Shown piece after piece: positions 47,749 through 62,100 of a DNA stretch of 64,000 nt; positions within the stretch are counted from its first letter, which is position 1, and each line of letters opens with the position of its first letter. The stretch covers positions 20,680,356-20,744,355 of the forward strand of contig CM051029.1 in assembly GCA_027627225.1 (NCBI GenBank), read 5' to 3'. This stretch comes from Congeria kusceri. Taxonomy: Eukaryota; Mollusca; Bivalvia; Myida; Dreissenidae. The notes beneath the pieces are model-generated. The model was given only the letters and a program-made list of their open reading frames with translations, was not told the DNA's origin and made no database searches. A program made the position numbers and the translations under genes.

Positions 47749-49573
47749 AAAGTAGTATGAATCAAAACATATAAAGAAATAAGTGTTTTTTTTATTTCTT
47801 TTTTAAATGCTACTTCATGTTAAAATCTTCTTAAGTCTTCTTTAAAATAGTTCTAAGAATAACCAGATATGCCAACACATAATTTTGCTTTTCAAAAATT
47901 GTTTTCTATACTATTCTCTATTCTCTGCCATTACCGTTAAAGGAACTAGATGAAGTCAGCAACGATGCAGCCAATATACAAAATTTACAATATCATATCC
48001 TAGGAGACAGTGGCTATCCGTGTAAAAGATGGATTTTTATGCCATCCTGAGATCCCGAACATGGAGCACAAGATGTTTACATCATGTATATATTGGTTAC
48101 AAGAAAAAAAAACGTATTCTAACACATACATATAACACTTTGTAAAACAACATCCTGTAATTGTCTTTTAATTACTACTTTTGTTTAAATAAATAATTTG
48201 TTTTGTATACAATAGCTTTGAACACCCACATATTATCAGTATTTTGTAAGTAATGAATAAACAAAGAATGACAACTGAACATATTTAAACAAATAATGGA
48301 AAAAAAGCTAAACTAACAAACAGAATCTTTTCAAAATTATATTTTATATTTCAGATATTTTGTATTTTATTGTTTCCAAACGTTAATTAATGTAAGCAGG
48401 TACTTCGTTCGAATATGTTTGACAACTAGTTCAATATTAAGATATCGTCTTAAATAACATCAAGTGCATGCATGAATACTTCGATATATCATGCTCTAAC
48501 AACAAACAATATTTTGAAGGTCACATAAGGCAACCAAGAGCCAAAGTTTAACGAGGTATTGATCAGTTAAAAGGAAGCTTTGGTATCCTTTACAACGGAA
48601 TACGGTTGAAACCACAAAAGGTATGTTTGTTAAATTGTGTAAACAGGTTTTGAAATGGTTCTTTTATGCACTTAAGAACATATATTTATTGGCAGATGAA
48701 GAAAAATTGTATAATGATTAGCATAAATCATACACTCTATACCAACATAATAAACACATTTATATGAAAATGTTTGTTTTTTTCAACAATCGATATTACA
48801 ATTTATATTATCAATAAATCTGATTATGGGATATACATTATAATTGTAAATGGAATAAGTTAAAATGAATATATACAGTTATTTCAAATAAAACATCATA
48901 TGTTCAATTTAAATCATTAGACAAACTTAGTCTAATAATGGATTAAAACTCTACATATTGTTTTATTTACATGCATATTATGTAAAGGAAACATAACATA
49001 CTTTATTTCAGAGTTTTTGTTCATGCGAAGTGCGGAATAAGATATGCAGATTTCATCGAATTCCACTACTAGCCACTATGAAAAGCAGACGAGGTTATCA
49101 ACATGAATGGACATTATCATACAATTTGATTCAAGATGCACCTCAAATAGGTCTAAGATACAGAGTTCTTCTGATCAATAATATATACTTCTGATTGTTA
49201 ATAAAGATGCTAAATTTAACTTCCCAACATGTGTGTATACAATCAGAAAACTACTTAATTACTATAGCGTGTTTATATATGTTCCTATTTCATGTTCCTG
49301 TTTCATTTACGCATGACATACACCTGATTTTTTTTTATATTTCTATGTCAATGTGTTTACGTTTGTTATTAGATTTTTACATTTTAATAATTTAAGCAAA
49401 TTTAAAGTGATGTATGAAACCAAACACTGGAGCAGTAAAGATGGCTAGAGATTTTTGCATGTTGAGAAGTAAGGTTATAAACGCAATGAATTGCGTTTGC
49501 TAATTAATGTAAGCTTTATGATCAGCAAAACCATTTTACAATTGTTATTCCTACCCCAATTGCTTTATGTACC

Positions 49574-49627
49574 ACTTTATCTACAGTAAGCTATTCAATC
49601 ACTTTATCTACAGTAAGCTATTCAATC
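49574..49627 (+). repeat. 27-bp tandem duplication private to block B
   Basis: The unit actttatctacagtaagcta plus ttcaatc occurs twice in a row. Block A has it once, near 17281. Confidence 0.9.
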
Positions 49628-50248
49628 TTCACTGTGTTACCCTGTTGTGGAATGTATGTGTACAGCGGACAGTCTGGATTGTTACATTTCTCAATACAGC
49701 AGCAATGTACATACATGTACTCGTAAGCAGAACTATGATATAGTGCATTACAGGTTTGTTACATTAACATAAACCTAATAAACTTGGTAATAACTGTATA
49801 TATATTCCATCGTTATTACCATGCATATTCGTTTTATGTTATTTTACATTATTTTTCAGTAATGTAACACTACGGACTGTTGCTTATTTTACCTACTGAT
49901 TAAGCCTACATCTACAATGCAATTCCACATTTTAAATATTTGTGAACACGGGGCTTTGTATACATGTCAAATGTAAACTACACAATCTGTTCGTAGCTAA
50001 TTTTGGATTAAGACGGCATAGGTAGAAATATGTGTTGTACCATTGTAGGACAATGTTAGCGTTTATCTTGGATATTCTGCTTTGCTTTATAACTTTGCTT
50101 GTACACTTCCCATAACTGCTTCTTTAAATTTGCTGTCATTTCTTAAATTTAATTGTAAAAGATGTAAATAAATATCAAATCAACGCACAGATTAGAATCT
50201 GTCCCCACACAAAAACTTTCGTATTCCTTTTTGAAAATTCCTCTTCTA

Positions 50249-52402
50249 CGAGGGTTGTTCAAAAATAAAGTAGACTGTTGCTATAAAACTTTAATTATTA
50301 TGCAAACATACATGTATAATAAATACATCAGAGCAGCTCGCATTTTTAGTAGACAGCAACCGTAATATTTTGATGAATATATCCATATCATACGAACTTT
50401 ACAGATCCGTTTTGTAACTATGGCTACGCATAGGCGGCACTGTCCGAAAGTACTCGCTAATTATAAAGCATGAGCTGCGGTTAATGCCATTAATATAATA
50501 CCGATTGGCGTAATTTTCCGCGTAAACATAACGCTACGTATTGATGATGTGGTGTGCATTTTTGACCTCATTTGAACGTTCTGATCGTGAATAAACAACA
50601 TTTAATCATTGCGGGTATCGTTGCTGACGTCACTAAAATGTCGTCATTGGAGCGTTTGAAAACTCGCGCCGTAATTAAATTTTGTCATGATCTGGGTAAA
50701 ACGCCTACGGAAACATTCAAACTAATGAAGAAAACACCACGTCAAACAACAGTGAGTCGTGCATTAGTGTTTAAATGGTACAAACGGTTTGAGGATGGTC
50801 AGGATTCGCTTAAAGATAGTAAAGGTCGGGGTAGATCAAGGATTCGACGGTGACGTCAATACGGGTCGCTCTCGATAAAGACAGGCGCCTTACAGTGCGG
50901 ACATTGTCAGAGATGTTTGGAATAAGCGTTGGTGCTGTACACAATGTTTTAACAGTTCAGCTGAAGATGTCTAATGTATCATTTATGTGTATTGACAACA
51001 TGTCACGCTAAAATAATCATAATGAGTATAGTTTATTGACACAAACACTATTCCTAACGAAACTTTAAGGTTTTGCAAAACGGGGAATCGGTGCATCATT
51101 TATTTTTTTTAAATAACTTTTATAATTAATAAAATAAAGATAATAACGAGTATTATTATTATTATGATTATTATTAACGTTAACGTTATCAAATGTTTTA
51201 GGTGCACGCACGGTGGGTTCCCCGTCTTCTAAAAGATGTTGAAAAGGAGCGCAGAGTGAGAGAGTCGCGATCATTCCTCAGACGCTACCATAGAGAAGGA
51301 GATGCGTTCCTATATAGAATCATTACAACAGACGAGACCTGGTTGTGGTTTTACGACCCTGAGACGACGAGTCAGTCAGCTGTGTGGAAGCGCCCAGGTT
51401 CGCCACCACCCGAGAAAGCACGTGTTAGCAAGTCCGGCGCGAAACACATGTTCATGATGTTCTGTGACAGGAAGGGGATGATTCTGCAGCACGCAGTCCC
51501 CAGGAATGCAGAATATTATTCAAAGGTAAATTAATAGTTTAATGTTTTTCATCCACCAAATATTAAAGCATATAAACAGTTCTCAAAACTGCAAGAAATG
51601 TGCGTTTCACCAAAACGTATCAGATTTAATTACAGGAGACATATTAACATTGTATATGATTTTGATTGTTTATAATTGAAGTCGAATTATAATTTGGGTA
51701 AGCTTTATGGCTTTAAATAAAGATATCTTATTCATATTCTCTTATCATACATCGTATCTTTCGACCAATATTTTATTACAACAGGTCCTGCGCCGTGACT
51801 TGTTGAACACCCTTCGCAAGAAACGAGCTGACGTGCCACTTGAACAGTTTCTGTTGCATCAGGACAACGCTTCCCCGCACACGGCAGAAACAACAACAAT
51901 CGAAATTGGTGTTATTGGCTTTGGCAGACTTTCCCACCCCCCATACTCTCCGGACTCAGCTCCGTTTGACTTCGGGATTTTCACTGCTATCAAGTCTCAA
52001 CTAAAAGGTCAGAAGTTTAAAAGTTTACATGAACTCAAAACTGCCACTGCAAGAATAACATCCCAGTTTGATGAGATGTGGTAACGAAATATATTTGACC
52101 AGTGGATCAACCTTAATCGGCGATGTATACAGCACAACGGAGAGTATTTCGAGAAAAAATAACGCTGCTACCGACATCATGACGTCTTTCGACGTCGACG
52201 CTCAAAATTCTACGTGCGACGGGCCGCTGATACTGACTGTACACCATTGAACATTATTTTTACACACTTAATCACAACTGAATGAGATTTGGGAATATTA
52301 TTAATGAATGATCGTTTATTGTTGTAGTATATTTGTTATCGCTAATCGATAAATTAACACAATGCTGTACACATAATCTACGTTATTTTTGAACAACCCT
52401 CG
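50249..52402 (+). mobile_element. Mariner element, copy B, both ends present
   Basis: A 2154-bp element flanked by TA (50247-50248 and 52403-52404). The terminal inverted repeats are 28 bp with two mismatches: cgagggttgttcaaaaataa at 50249 and its complement ending at 52402. It is longer than typical mariners (about 1.3 kb) because of long untranslated ends and two intron-like gaps in the transposase. The same insertion is in block A, so it predates the duplication. Confidence 0.95.
50638..52084 (+). pseudogene. Mariner transposase, copy B, with two intron-like gaps
   Basis: Starts at ATG 50638. Part 1 (50638-50975) encodes the paired-type DNA-binding region: VIKFCHDLGKTPTETFKL, WYKRFEDGQDSL, then in a shifted frame VALD(K)DRRLTVRTLSEMFGISVGAV. 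Part 2 (51202-51525) is open: WVPRLLKDVEKERRVRE, TTDETWLWFYDPET (first Asp), PRNAEYYSK. Part 3 (51785-52084) has HQDNASPHTA and HPPYSPDSAPFDF, with DD34D spacing. The gaps 50976-51201 and 51526-51784 begin GT, end AG and both fall in phase 0, which suggests real introns. The frameshift near 50845 is shared with copy A and breaks the product. Upstream in-frame codons from 50572 lack an ATG. Confidence 0.9.
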
Positions 52403-52404
52403 TA

Positions 52405-55400
52405 CGCATTAATTTATGTTTTTCGTATAAGACTAATGTATATGACAGTTTTAAACATCACTTTATTACGCGTATATAATGCTGTACATTTTACTTACTA
52501 CTGGTTAAGCTGTGTCGCAAAAAACGTTTGATGAGACAACTTCCCAACACAACGATGCTCCCCCATTATTTTCGTCTATAACAAATAATTGTTTGCACTT
52601 AAAGGTGCCGATAGTTTTCGGTTTGGCTCCATTGTTTACACCAGATATCGTTTTCGAAACACATGATGCACACCTTTCCGAATATTTCCGGGGTAATTAA
52701 GATTCAACTTTCGTTAAACTGATATTTTAACATTTACATAGTTATGATTTGTTTTAGGTGTTTTATGAACAAAACATACAATGATAAGATTGTTGTGGTT
52801 TAAAACTTAATATTTACATTGCATAGGCATTTTAATAGGGAAGGGGTATGCTTTCATAATCGTATGAACGCAATGTCGCATCAACGGCGTAGTAATATCT
52901 GTGAGTCCTATTTTTATGCAAATTATATTTTGACAATAATATTAACAAGAACTAAAATGTCTTATACTGTTAAATGTTACTCATTTTTTGCATTTATTGT
53001 TGATGTTTGATTAAATGTTGTTGTTTTTTTAATTAATATACTTGAACATTTCGTTCCAGTTCTGCTTCTACAATAATCAATTTGACATTTTTTTAACTTA
53101 TGCTGGATAGGATTATATCATGCAAGGTCTACACGTGTTATTATTAAACAAAGCCATTTCACTTGTATGTAATATGTACATGTTATGGTATTTAAGGTAA
53201 ACATTACTTTTCTTAGAAGCGACCAAGGAAAATCTTCATAACGTAACATCGGTTTACGAACGTAGCTCTAAAATGGATTTGATTTCACATTGATGTGTCT
53301 CTTTGTTAGATGCATATAGATCGTCTAATTTATTGTGCATTTATATCACGGTTAATAATGGTGAATAGTTTAATATGTACAATAAGAAAAAAAAAGCATT
53401 TTCAGATATATATTAAACTGTTATCCTTTACTTTATATTACAATGTTATCCTAAATTTATCCCTAAGACAACTTATGCCCAGGCAAAGCAAAGAGCTTAG
53501 ATACGCCTGTGTCCAGGGATGATGTTGATCAATGACCTAGCTTACACTTGTTTAGTGATGACATTTGTGGATTGTTTTGCATTTTTCTGTCCGAATTAAA
53601 ATTTGGATACTTTGGTGTGGATTTAAAGCATTTAAGAGCATTAAGTCTCTATCTGTTGTGTTCATAATTATACAGGATTATCGAGAATCTGTTAAACTCT
53701 CAGCCTAGGAATTGTGTGAAGTCTTTATGATGTGGATTTACTGTAGTCTTACTAACAAAGCACCTCTTATTGTATACTTAACTTTCTAAAGCATTAATAA
53801 TGTGTGGTGCTTGTTGGCTATACTGGCCGAAATAGCAGTTCTTCTTGATGTCACAGTAATTTTTGCATCTGTTTAAGTTACTTTTTTAGTTTTGTAGAGA
53901 TGTGATATATGCAGGAAAAATACAAATATTATGACTAATAATGTTTACATGAAATTTTATTTGTTGAATGAAACTGAACGTAAAATGAGGAGAAATGACC
54001 TTTTTGTAGGGAACTATTATATTAATCGTAGTTTGCATTCTATTTATCGTAGTTCGGTTACAAGGGGTGGTCTTCGCTGTTCCGATAAGAAAACTGCTGT
54101 GCGTGATATTTCTCTTAGAATGGCAATAAAATGCATGTTAAACAAAAAAATATAAAGGAATGCTATGAAATCATCCCAAAAATACTGTAAATATAAGGAC
54201 TGAATTTAATTTTGGTTGCGCTCATGCGATTATGAACGCAATGGTCAAACTGGCAAATCCATGATGCTCGCATGAACGCAACCAAAATTCAATCCTTAAA
54301 TATTCTTCCTAAATACAGTTCCTGGTACATGTATCTTTACCGTTATTAAAACATATAAAAAAGATTGTTGTTAGGATTTACTGTACTTTTTACAATTCGG
54401 TCTGAAAATAAAATAGAAATCATGTGTAGCATTGTCAATACAGTAATATGAAAAATAAGTTATACTCAACATAATGCCATTGAAATATAAAATGTCGACC
54501 TTATACCAGTAGCCAATGTATATTAAACATTATGATCAAGGTAAAGCATATACATATACATGTAATTGACAATGTGAATAATATTCAAACCATGCAATGA
54601 AAATTATCGCAAGCAATACAGTGTACAACCATACGTATAAGACCATAAACAAAAAGCATCACATGTACAAGTACACATTTGTAGATATGACTTAAGATTT
54701 CTGTTCACACTCTGTATGTACTGTTAGTGTACTAGCTGGAACGAAGGTTTGTGCTAGAATTAAAAGATTTCCGCATGCAAGTTGTCGAAGAGATTAACGC
54801 GTAACCTCATTTTATAAATGTAAATAATATGGTTACATTCAATAATTACAGTCCTGGGACATGTAACATAATGATATCGATTCATCGTTGTTGTTGTTTT
54901 CCTATTAGCAATTTTGGTAACAAAGAAGACCTGACGATGAAGGTACACTAATTGAAAATATACATTTATTATAGTTTGAAATGTTAGGCTACAAAATATC
55001 CTAAATCTATTCAAACAAGTTGCATTATATGACAATTTACATATATATCGTTTTAAACAAATGGTTAACTATCAGTCGTTCCTATGTTCTGTCCGAAAAG
55101 AGCGAAAAGTAAACTATCTGTATACGAGCACATTTTATTGATATCCCGGTACAAACTGTATCAGCCACTGAATTTCTTCTTTTTTGTAAATTAAATATAA
55201 AAGAAGGTCTTGCGTTGCTGCACCATTTATAAAATAAATTAAATTATGTTGCGCGTAACATTTAACAGGCATACGTTTACAAGTCGATACGTCATCTAAC
55301 AGTAAATAAGCTACTGTCTATAAGCGTGGATGCCATAAGTTATGACATTTGTTATTAATTATGATAACTGGATATCTGCCATATTAGATTTGGATGCGAT

Positions 55401-55982
55401 TTTTATGAACAAAAATCTACCAAAACAAAAACATTATCTAAATGATGTTAGTTGTTAAAAAATACCATCAACATAACATTATCTCAACAGCAATAATAAT
55501 TTACATTTAATACTTGAATATATATGCATGAATAACATTTGTCACATGCACTTGCATATATTTGAACACGTGTACAATATTAATGATTAGCTGCTATATC
55601 TCTGAATGGCAGACTTATGGAAATTCCTGGATTTTAAAACTTATAACTTTGCATCTGTTAATTTACGAACGTTTGAGACTCATTCATAGCCATTGTTTAG
55701 TGTTGTAGTAGCAATACTAGTGGGTCGACATCAATAGCAAAATACGAAAAACAAATAAATTCTGGCACATATGCGAACAAATGGTATTTCTCTTCGTTTT
55801 TTTTTCAATTTTTTTACGCTAACATCTACATTTCATCAGTTTACTTCAATGGTTAATATATCAGAATTCCATTTAAGCAATCATTGTTAACCAACTCCTG
55901 ACACTTTTACTCAAACTGCAGGTAGTTATGTTTGGAAATTTATTCACAAATTAGTTTTCCAATAACAAGACTGTAAACTGTT
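52405..55982. other. Non-coding DNA downstream of gene B
   Basis: Matches 19889-23366. It includes the small inverted-repeat element at 54195-54297. Block B has an extra stretch at about 52742-52796 that is absent in A. Confidence 0.55.
54195..54297 (+). mobile_element. Small inverted-repeat element (MITE-like), copy B
   Basis: Same element as 21628-21730 with better-matching arms (attttggttgcgctcatgcga against tcgcatgaacgcaaccaaaat). No coding capacity. Confidence 0.65.
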
Positions 55983-56173
55983 TTAAGTATACGACAATTT
56001 CAAATTAACATATGCATTTTCTTCTTTCACCAAGCCAGAATATTTGTCCGAAACGTTATTGTAGATTGTATTGTTCATCGCGCGAGCTTCTTGTCTGTTG
56101 CCTTGTGACAGAACCGAATATTCATGAAACGAAGTTTCAGCGAGGGTTTCGTACTGATTGCCAGGCTGGGATT
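55983..56173 (-). CDS. Cytoplasmic-tail exon, copy B
   Basis: Acceptor TTTTCAG before AATCCCAGCC. It reads QPGNQYETLAETSFHEYSVL, then TIYNNVSDKYSGL and AYVNLKLSYT, to TAA 55983-55985. Compared with copy A, one tyrosine is lost (FHEY in place of FYEY), while YETL, YNNV, YSGL and YVNL are kept. With the TM exon of copy B the split first codon is TAA. Confidence 0.75.
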
Positions 56174-59100
56174 CTGAAAATAATGAACAAACATAATTTG
56201 AATTGCTTTTAATTATTTATTATTCCATTGAATATGGCAACTGCTCTTTGGCAAATTGGTGAACCATTTGTTTAGTCGCATAACTATTACATATAAACTC
56301 ATATTTACGACATAATAGCTGATGACTTCGTTACACGTAATTCCGAGTAACCCCTGTTATACTTTTGACCTATTATCACGTAAGTATGACTTTTCGATTT
56401 ATAATATGTCGTAATTAGGGCCGTATGCAATCGTTGAAATTTGTCTATGTTGTTAGTATAGCTAAATCATTCGTAATAACGTCTTAGTCACTCGTTATTC
56501 TGACTTCTATTAAAGGTTGATTTTATACGATTTAACGATGTAATAACATGCCTGCAATATAATGCAGGTTTTTAATCAAAACTACGCTTAAAGGTCAATT
56601 ATGATTATACCGTTTCTGAAGGATTCATATTCGGAGTTCGCATTGGCAGCTTGGTTACTCGCTCTATAACAAACAGTTCTATTATTTATGGAGTTGTGTT
56701 ACAATAGATCACTGAATATGTTATATATACAATAAACAGTTCAACAAATGTGTATAAACTATATTAAAACTAATTGTCCACAAATGTAAATATCACACGA
56801 CTGATACGTACTGTGTTTTAAATAAGTCATCGTAATGAGTTGCAGACTCAGGATTACCTAAAAAATATGTTCCAATAATATAAAAATACACTATATGCAT
56901 AGCCCTGAATATTACTAAAACGATGCAAAGTAGTATTACTAAAAATAATACAATTACTCTGTTTTATCCTACTTTACAATACAACAAAAATCCATGTATA
57001 CGAACATTTCAATTTGCTTCTAAATTTCCACAGCACACCCAAGATGACTGCCACTGCAGTGCCGCCTATAACTCCTCCTACTACAGGCCCGGCAGGCAAA
57101 GAGGACCTGCTATCTATTGAATTATAAAATAAATGTTATGGGCGATTTAATGTTACAGTTTGTAATATGTTTCCGTTATTATTTTTGGTTATGTCGTTGG
57201 TTGGGACATTATTCGTCCATTGATTTGATATAAAATTTAAATAAATTTAATATTCAGACATTTTATAATAGGTCACTTAAGTTTGTTTACAGTATTTTAA
57301 AAACGGACAATTTCATGTTGTGTAGTCTTACCCAAAACCAAACATATTAAAAAATGAGAAAAAAACAAACATTAAGTGAGGAAACAATGCATACCAGATG
57401 TAGCTTGTGTTATCACAGTTATCACGGTAGTTTCTTCTGATTTTCCAATTGAATTTTCTGCATACACTTTGAACTCATAAGGGGTACCAGCAACTAATCC
57501 ATGAATGGTAATTTGACTGACTGTTGCAGAGACGTTTACGTACTGCCAAGTTTCATCGGCTGTTTTTTTGTAACCAATCACGAACCATTGGTCTTCACCT
57601 CCATCGAAACCCGGTTTCCATTCAACGGTTACAGAACTTTCAGATACCAAGACTTCCACGACATGAAATTGATGTGGCAAAGCTGGCTGCTCTGTACAGT
57701 ACAAGGAACGTATTTCAATAATGTCTCATCCATATTCCTTTGTGGAATATATGTTTATTCGTTCTTAAAGTGATATCATTTTTCTTACCTTCCTCAGGCT
57801 ACTGTCAAAGATAATATCTATGTGTGCCAAACGTGTGGTATTGCTATGATTAAAATTAACTGGTGCCAGATAATGTGGGAAATTAATATCATTGTTAAGA
57901 TACATTTAGACATAAACTCATTTATCTCTATTCTTGAAGTGAACAAATTGAAATATTAAATTTATAAACATACCATTTGCTCGAATTACAAATTCCTGTT
58001 CTGTAGAGCCTAAGTCATTGTAAACATGGACCGAATAGTTGGTAAAATCTTCACTTTGTAGTTGATATATCGACAGGTTTGTCTGTAGTCTGTCTTCGGA
58101 AATTTGTATTTGAAGTTCACTAGTAGTGTTTAGTGTTAACAAGTCGTCATTTCTTTTCATTTTCTTTCGCCAAACATATGCAGATGTATCATTGGGAGGA
58201 GGATACGCCACAACAGTGAACACGAGGACAACGGATTCATGTGATCTTCTAAAGACAGTGGTAATCGGTGGAGAAAATGGTGAAGGTCTCGGCTTACCTT
58301 CAGTTAAAATAATAATTTTATACAATAAATATTTATACCGAATATTAAAATTAACAATCTGCGTCACGGCAAATAAATGATAAATAAATGTCGCAATTAA
58401 TTTAACTTACACAGAATCATGATCTCCATTTCTCTCACTTGTTCATCTGCATTATGGATGTATTTTCCTTTACATTGGTATACACCCACATCGAATTCAC
58501 ATCTTGAATTGACAACACTGGCGGATATTGTGTTATCGCGCTTTTCCCCCAGTAAACGTTCACCACCTCGAGTAATATTTACGATTGCCAGTTTAGCAAC
58601 GGGGTCACTCGCAGCTTCACAGAATAACGTCACATTCTGATATTCGTGTATGGTAATATTAGATGCAAAGTTTAACCCGCCTGCATAAAATCTACTTATG
58701 TTGGTAGGATCTACAACATAAATACTAGTAATATGACGTGGCACAATAGCATATTTGTTTGTTAATGACACTGAGGTCGTATTGTGTGATTTCTATATTT
58801 ATGAATTCGATGTTGATCCAATATATAAAATTCACTTACATTGCACATCTACGTAAAAAGTTGTTTCGTCGTATGCCTCATCAATAGTACATTCTGTGGC
58901 TTCCATTGTGTTGTTAACTCTACATTTGAAATACCCTTCGTCAGTAAGCCGCACACTTGTCAACGTTAGATTTTGTTTCGATCCAATAATGGAACCATTG
59001 GCGTGAAACCACGTGAATCTCGTGTTTGTTGGATTTCCGAGCATGAAAGGGCACGTGACAGACAGCAATTCGTTCAATAAAGCTGTATAATTTTCAATAG

Positions 59101-62100
59101 ACTGAGCAACCGCTGGTGCTGAAAAGTAGAGAGTGGATGAAATCAAAATAGCTTAAGCCAATAATTAACATTCATACATGTTAATTATGACGTAATCTAT
59201 TGGAAAATTTATACATATTCAAAGTGCTTAAACTTAACAGTGAACACATACATGTACCAAAAGTTACCTAGAACATCTAGCTGGAAACTGGATTGATTTG
59301 TTCCCTTGATATTTCCATCAAACGTTGTGTTCATGTCATTATAAGCTATGCACGAATACTCTCCACTGTGATTTCTACTGACATTGATAATAGCGAACTC
59401 ATTTCCAATACCAAAGTTATCGGGTACATTTAACCAGGAATACGTTGATTTTGGTTTACTCTTCGTCGTATACGTGCCCCTGACGGAATGACCTTGGATA
59501 ACCTTTAAGTGGTTTGTTTTGAGATCCGGTCTACACGTTTGAAAGGTAAACGTCGGTGTCTCTGGGGTAACTAGATAAAAATGTTCAGATGCATATGAGA
59601 GTTACACATTGGTTGATAATAAAGCACATGAACGAATTTTTCTGGAATGACTATCTTTCTACATGAAATATTTTTTGTATACAAAAAGCGATTGGTAATA
59701 GTAAAATACATGAATATATTTATATTTCAATACATAATTCAAGGTAAAAAAAAAGATATATGCGCAAATGATAATATTTTTACATGTATATATTCTAAGA
59801 AAAAGTCCTGATATCGCAAGAACGTGTTTCACTGGCCTTTTCTTGCTTTCGTTTTACTCGAGAATATAGAATTACCATACGTTTCACTTGTATTTTTACC
59901 ATGCAGACAAGCGGCGATGGTTACATCGATTGTTGTTCTTATGGTGCCTATATCGTGAGTTCGATACTCTTGGAGTTTCCAGTTTAAAAGAAGTTTTGTT
60001 AATTATTGTAAGCAATAAAGTTGTAATGGTTGATATTATTTCTACTTTATTTAATTAAGACGCCTTTGTATTGCTTAATAATATACCAATTATATTGTTA
60101 AGGGTGTCACTCATCCTAGTTTCATAGATTATATACCTCGTATATGCTTACAGTATGTAGATCACTCTTCCCCGAAATAATCATGTGGAAAACGCTACTA
60201 GTGATAAATTCCGCTTACACAATACATTTGCTGTAACGCTTATACAACTAGGAATGTTTCTCTTTTCCTTCCCGGTCGGGTCGAGAGTATTGCTAGCAAT
60301 ACACTGAATAATGGTATCGTCCATTAGAGAAGTACTGCAATTACCACCTGTTGCAGACAGAGTACCATTTGCTGTCCATACATAACTAGCAGGAGGATTC
60401 GAAAGTGCATTGCATCTTAAACTGAACTCACGACCTCTCACAACGCTTATGGTGGGACTGGTAATTTGTTGATCATGTTCACCTCGATAATAGAGAGAAA
60501 GTTCTGTCACAGGGTCTGCAATAAGTGACAATTATACTGTATAGTGTTTAAGTCAAATCTTATATGAATAATACTTGAATTAATGTTTAACCATATATTA
60601 AAAAAATAAACAAACTTACTTTCTGAATCACTAACTGAAATTAGACTAACCATACTATAACCAGTTTGTATACTTAATTGATGTCTAAACGAGATAAACA
60701 TATTGCGACTTATATTGAACACTACAGACAAACACAAAAGTAATTTGCTTGTTTTGAAGATACTCACATAACAATTCAAGCGTATAAGAGGCAGTGACGC
60801 TTCCAGTAACGACCTGCTTTTCGAAAGTTGCGTTCATTTCATTGACCACTTCTAGTGTGTATGTATCATAACCGCTAGACTGCACACTTTGAATTGTGAG
60901 TTGTGTTCCGTTCATTAGTTCTCCACCTGGCAGTGTCCACGTATAACGTGAGGGTGGAGGGCTACTGCTGCTAATACAGGTCAATGTCAAGGTTTCATTT
61001 ATTACCCTCCGGATGTTCGTCGAAGTTACTGCAAATGTCCCGACTTTACACACTGGAGTAGACGGTGGATATGCAGCAAAATGATGGATTTAGCATCTTG
61101 TTTTTGCATAAACAACGTTTGCTCCTAATTATTCGTACTGTTGTTCGTTAGGGAAAAAAATAAAACGAACAGTCCCCATAAAATAGACACTACCAAAGAA
61201 GAAACACACACACGGAAATTTGCAGACTAATAACATTTCCAGCAACACTGTAAAACAGCTACCATGCACGTACTACATTTCCAGCAACATTGTAAAACAG
61301 CTACCATGCACGTACTACAGTTCCAGCAACATTGTAAAACAGCTACTATGCACGTACTACATTTCCAGCAACATTGTAAAACAGCTACCATGCACGTACT
61401 ACATTTCCAGCAACATTGTAAAACAGCTACCATGCACGTACAACAGTTCCAGCAACATTGTAAAACAGCTACTATGCACGTACTACATTTCCAGCAACAT
61501 TGTAAAACAGTTACTATGCACGTACTACATTTCCAGCAACATTGTAAAACAGCTACTATGCACGTACTACATTTCCAGCAACATTGTAAAACAGCTATCC
61601 AAAGTCTATAATCAAAATAACGTGACGGGCCTCGAACTAAGTTGCCGATACCAGTATGATATAAGATTTATCCGTTTAGACGGATTACCTTATTTATACT
61701 AAAATGTGTATGGATTTTATTCAAGTTGATCGGTGAGATATGTTAGATTTAGAATCTGTAAAAAAAATTTGAAGTTTGTGGATACAGAAACAAGTCAACG
61801 AAATACAAGTTTTGCTAATTAATAGATCTCGCCTGCGGTTTATTGTTCATTTGTTTCAATAAATGTTATGGGTCTACCCACAAAGAAAAACCCGCTTGCA
61901 CCCATTGTATTAAAATGAAATTGATTAAATAAGCTGCTAAAACTTTTTTGTCATATGTATAAAACAAACTCATTATGTCGTCATGGGAGATAGCTACCCT
62001 GATAACTTGACTGCACATATTTGTATCGATGAAACGCTTGGTATTTGGAAATGTGTTTTACAATTTTATGGTATGTAATCCTGGATAATGCTTTTATTCG

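Larger units (their letters stand above)
44233..50248. other. Non-coding left part of block B
   Basis: Intergenic DNA matching 6015-8471 plus 14503-17766. It contains the unoccupied LINE site, one hairpin and a 27-bp duplication. No shared reading frame was found. Confidence 0.6.
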
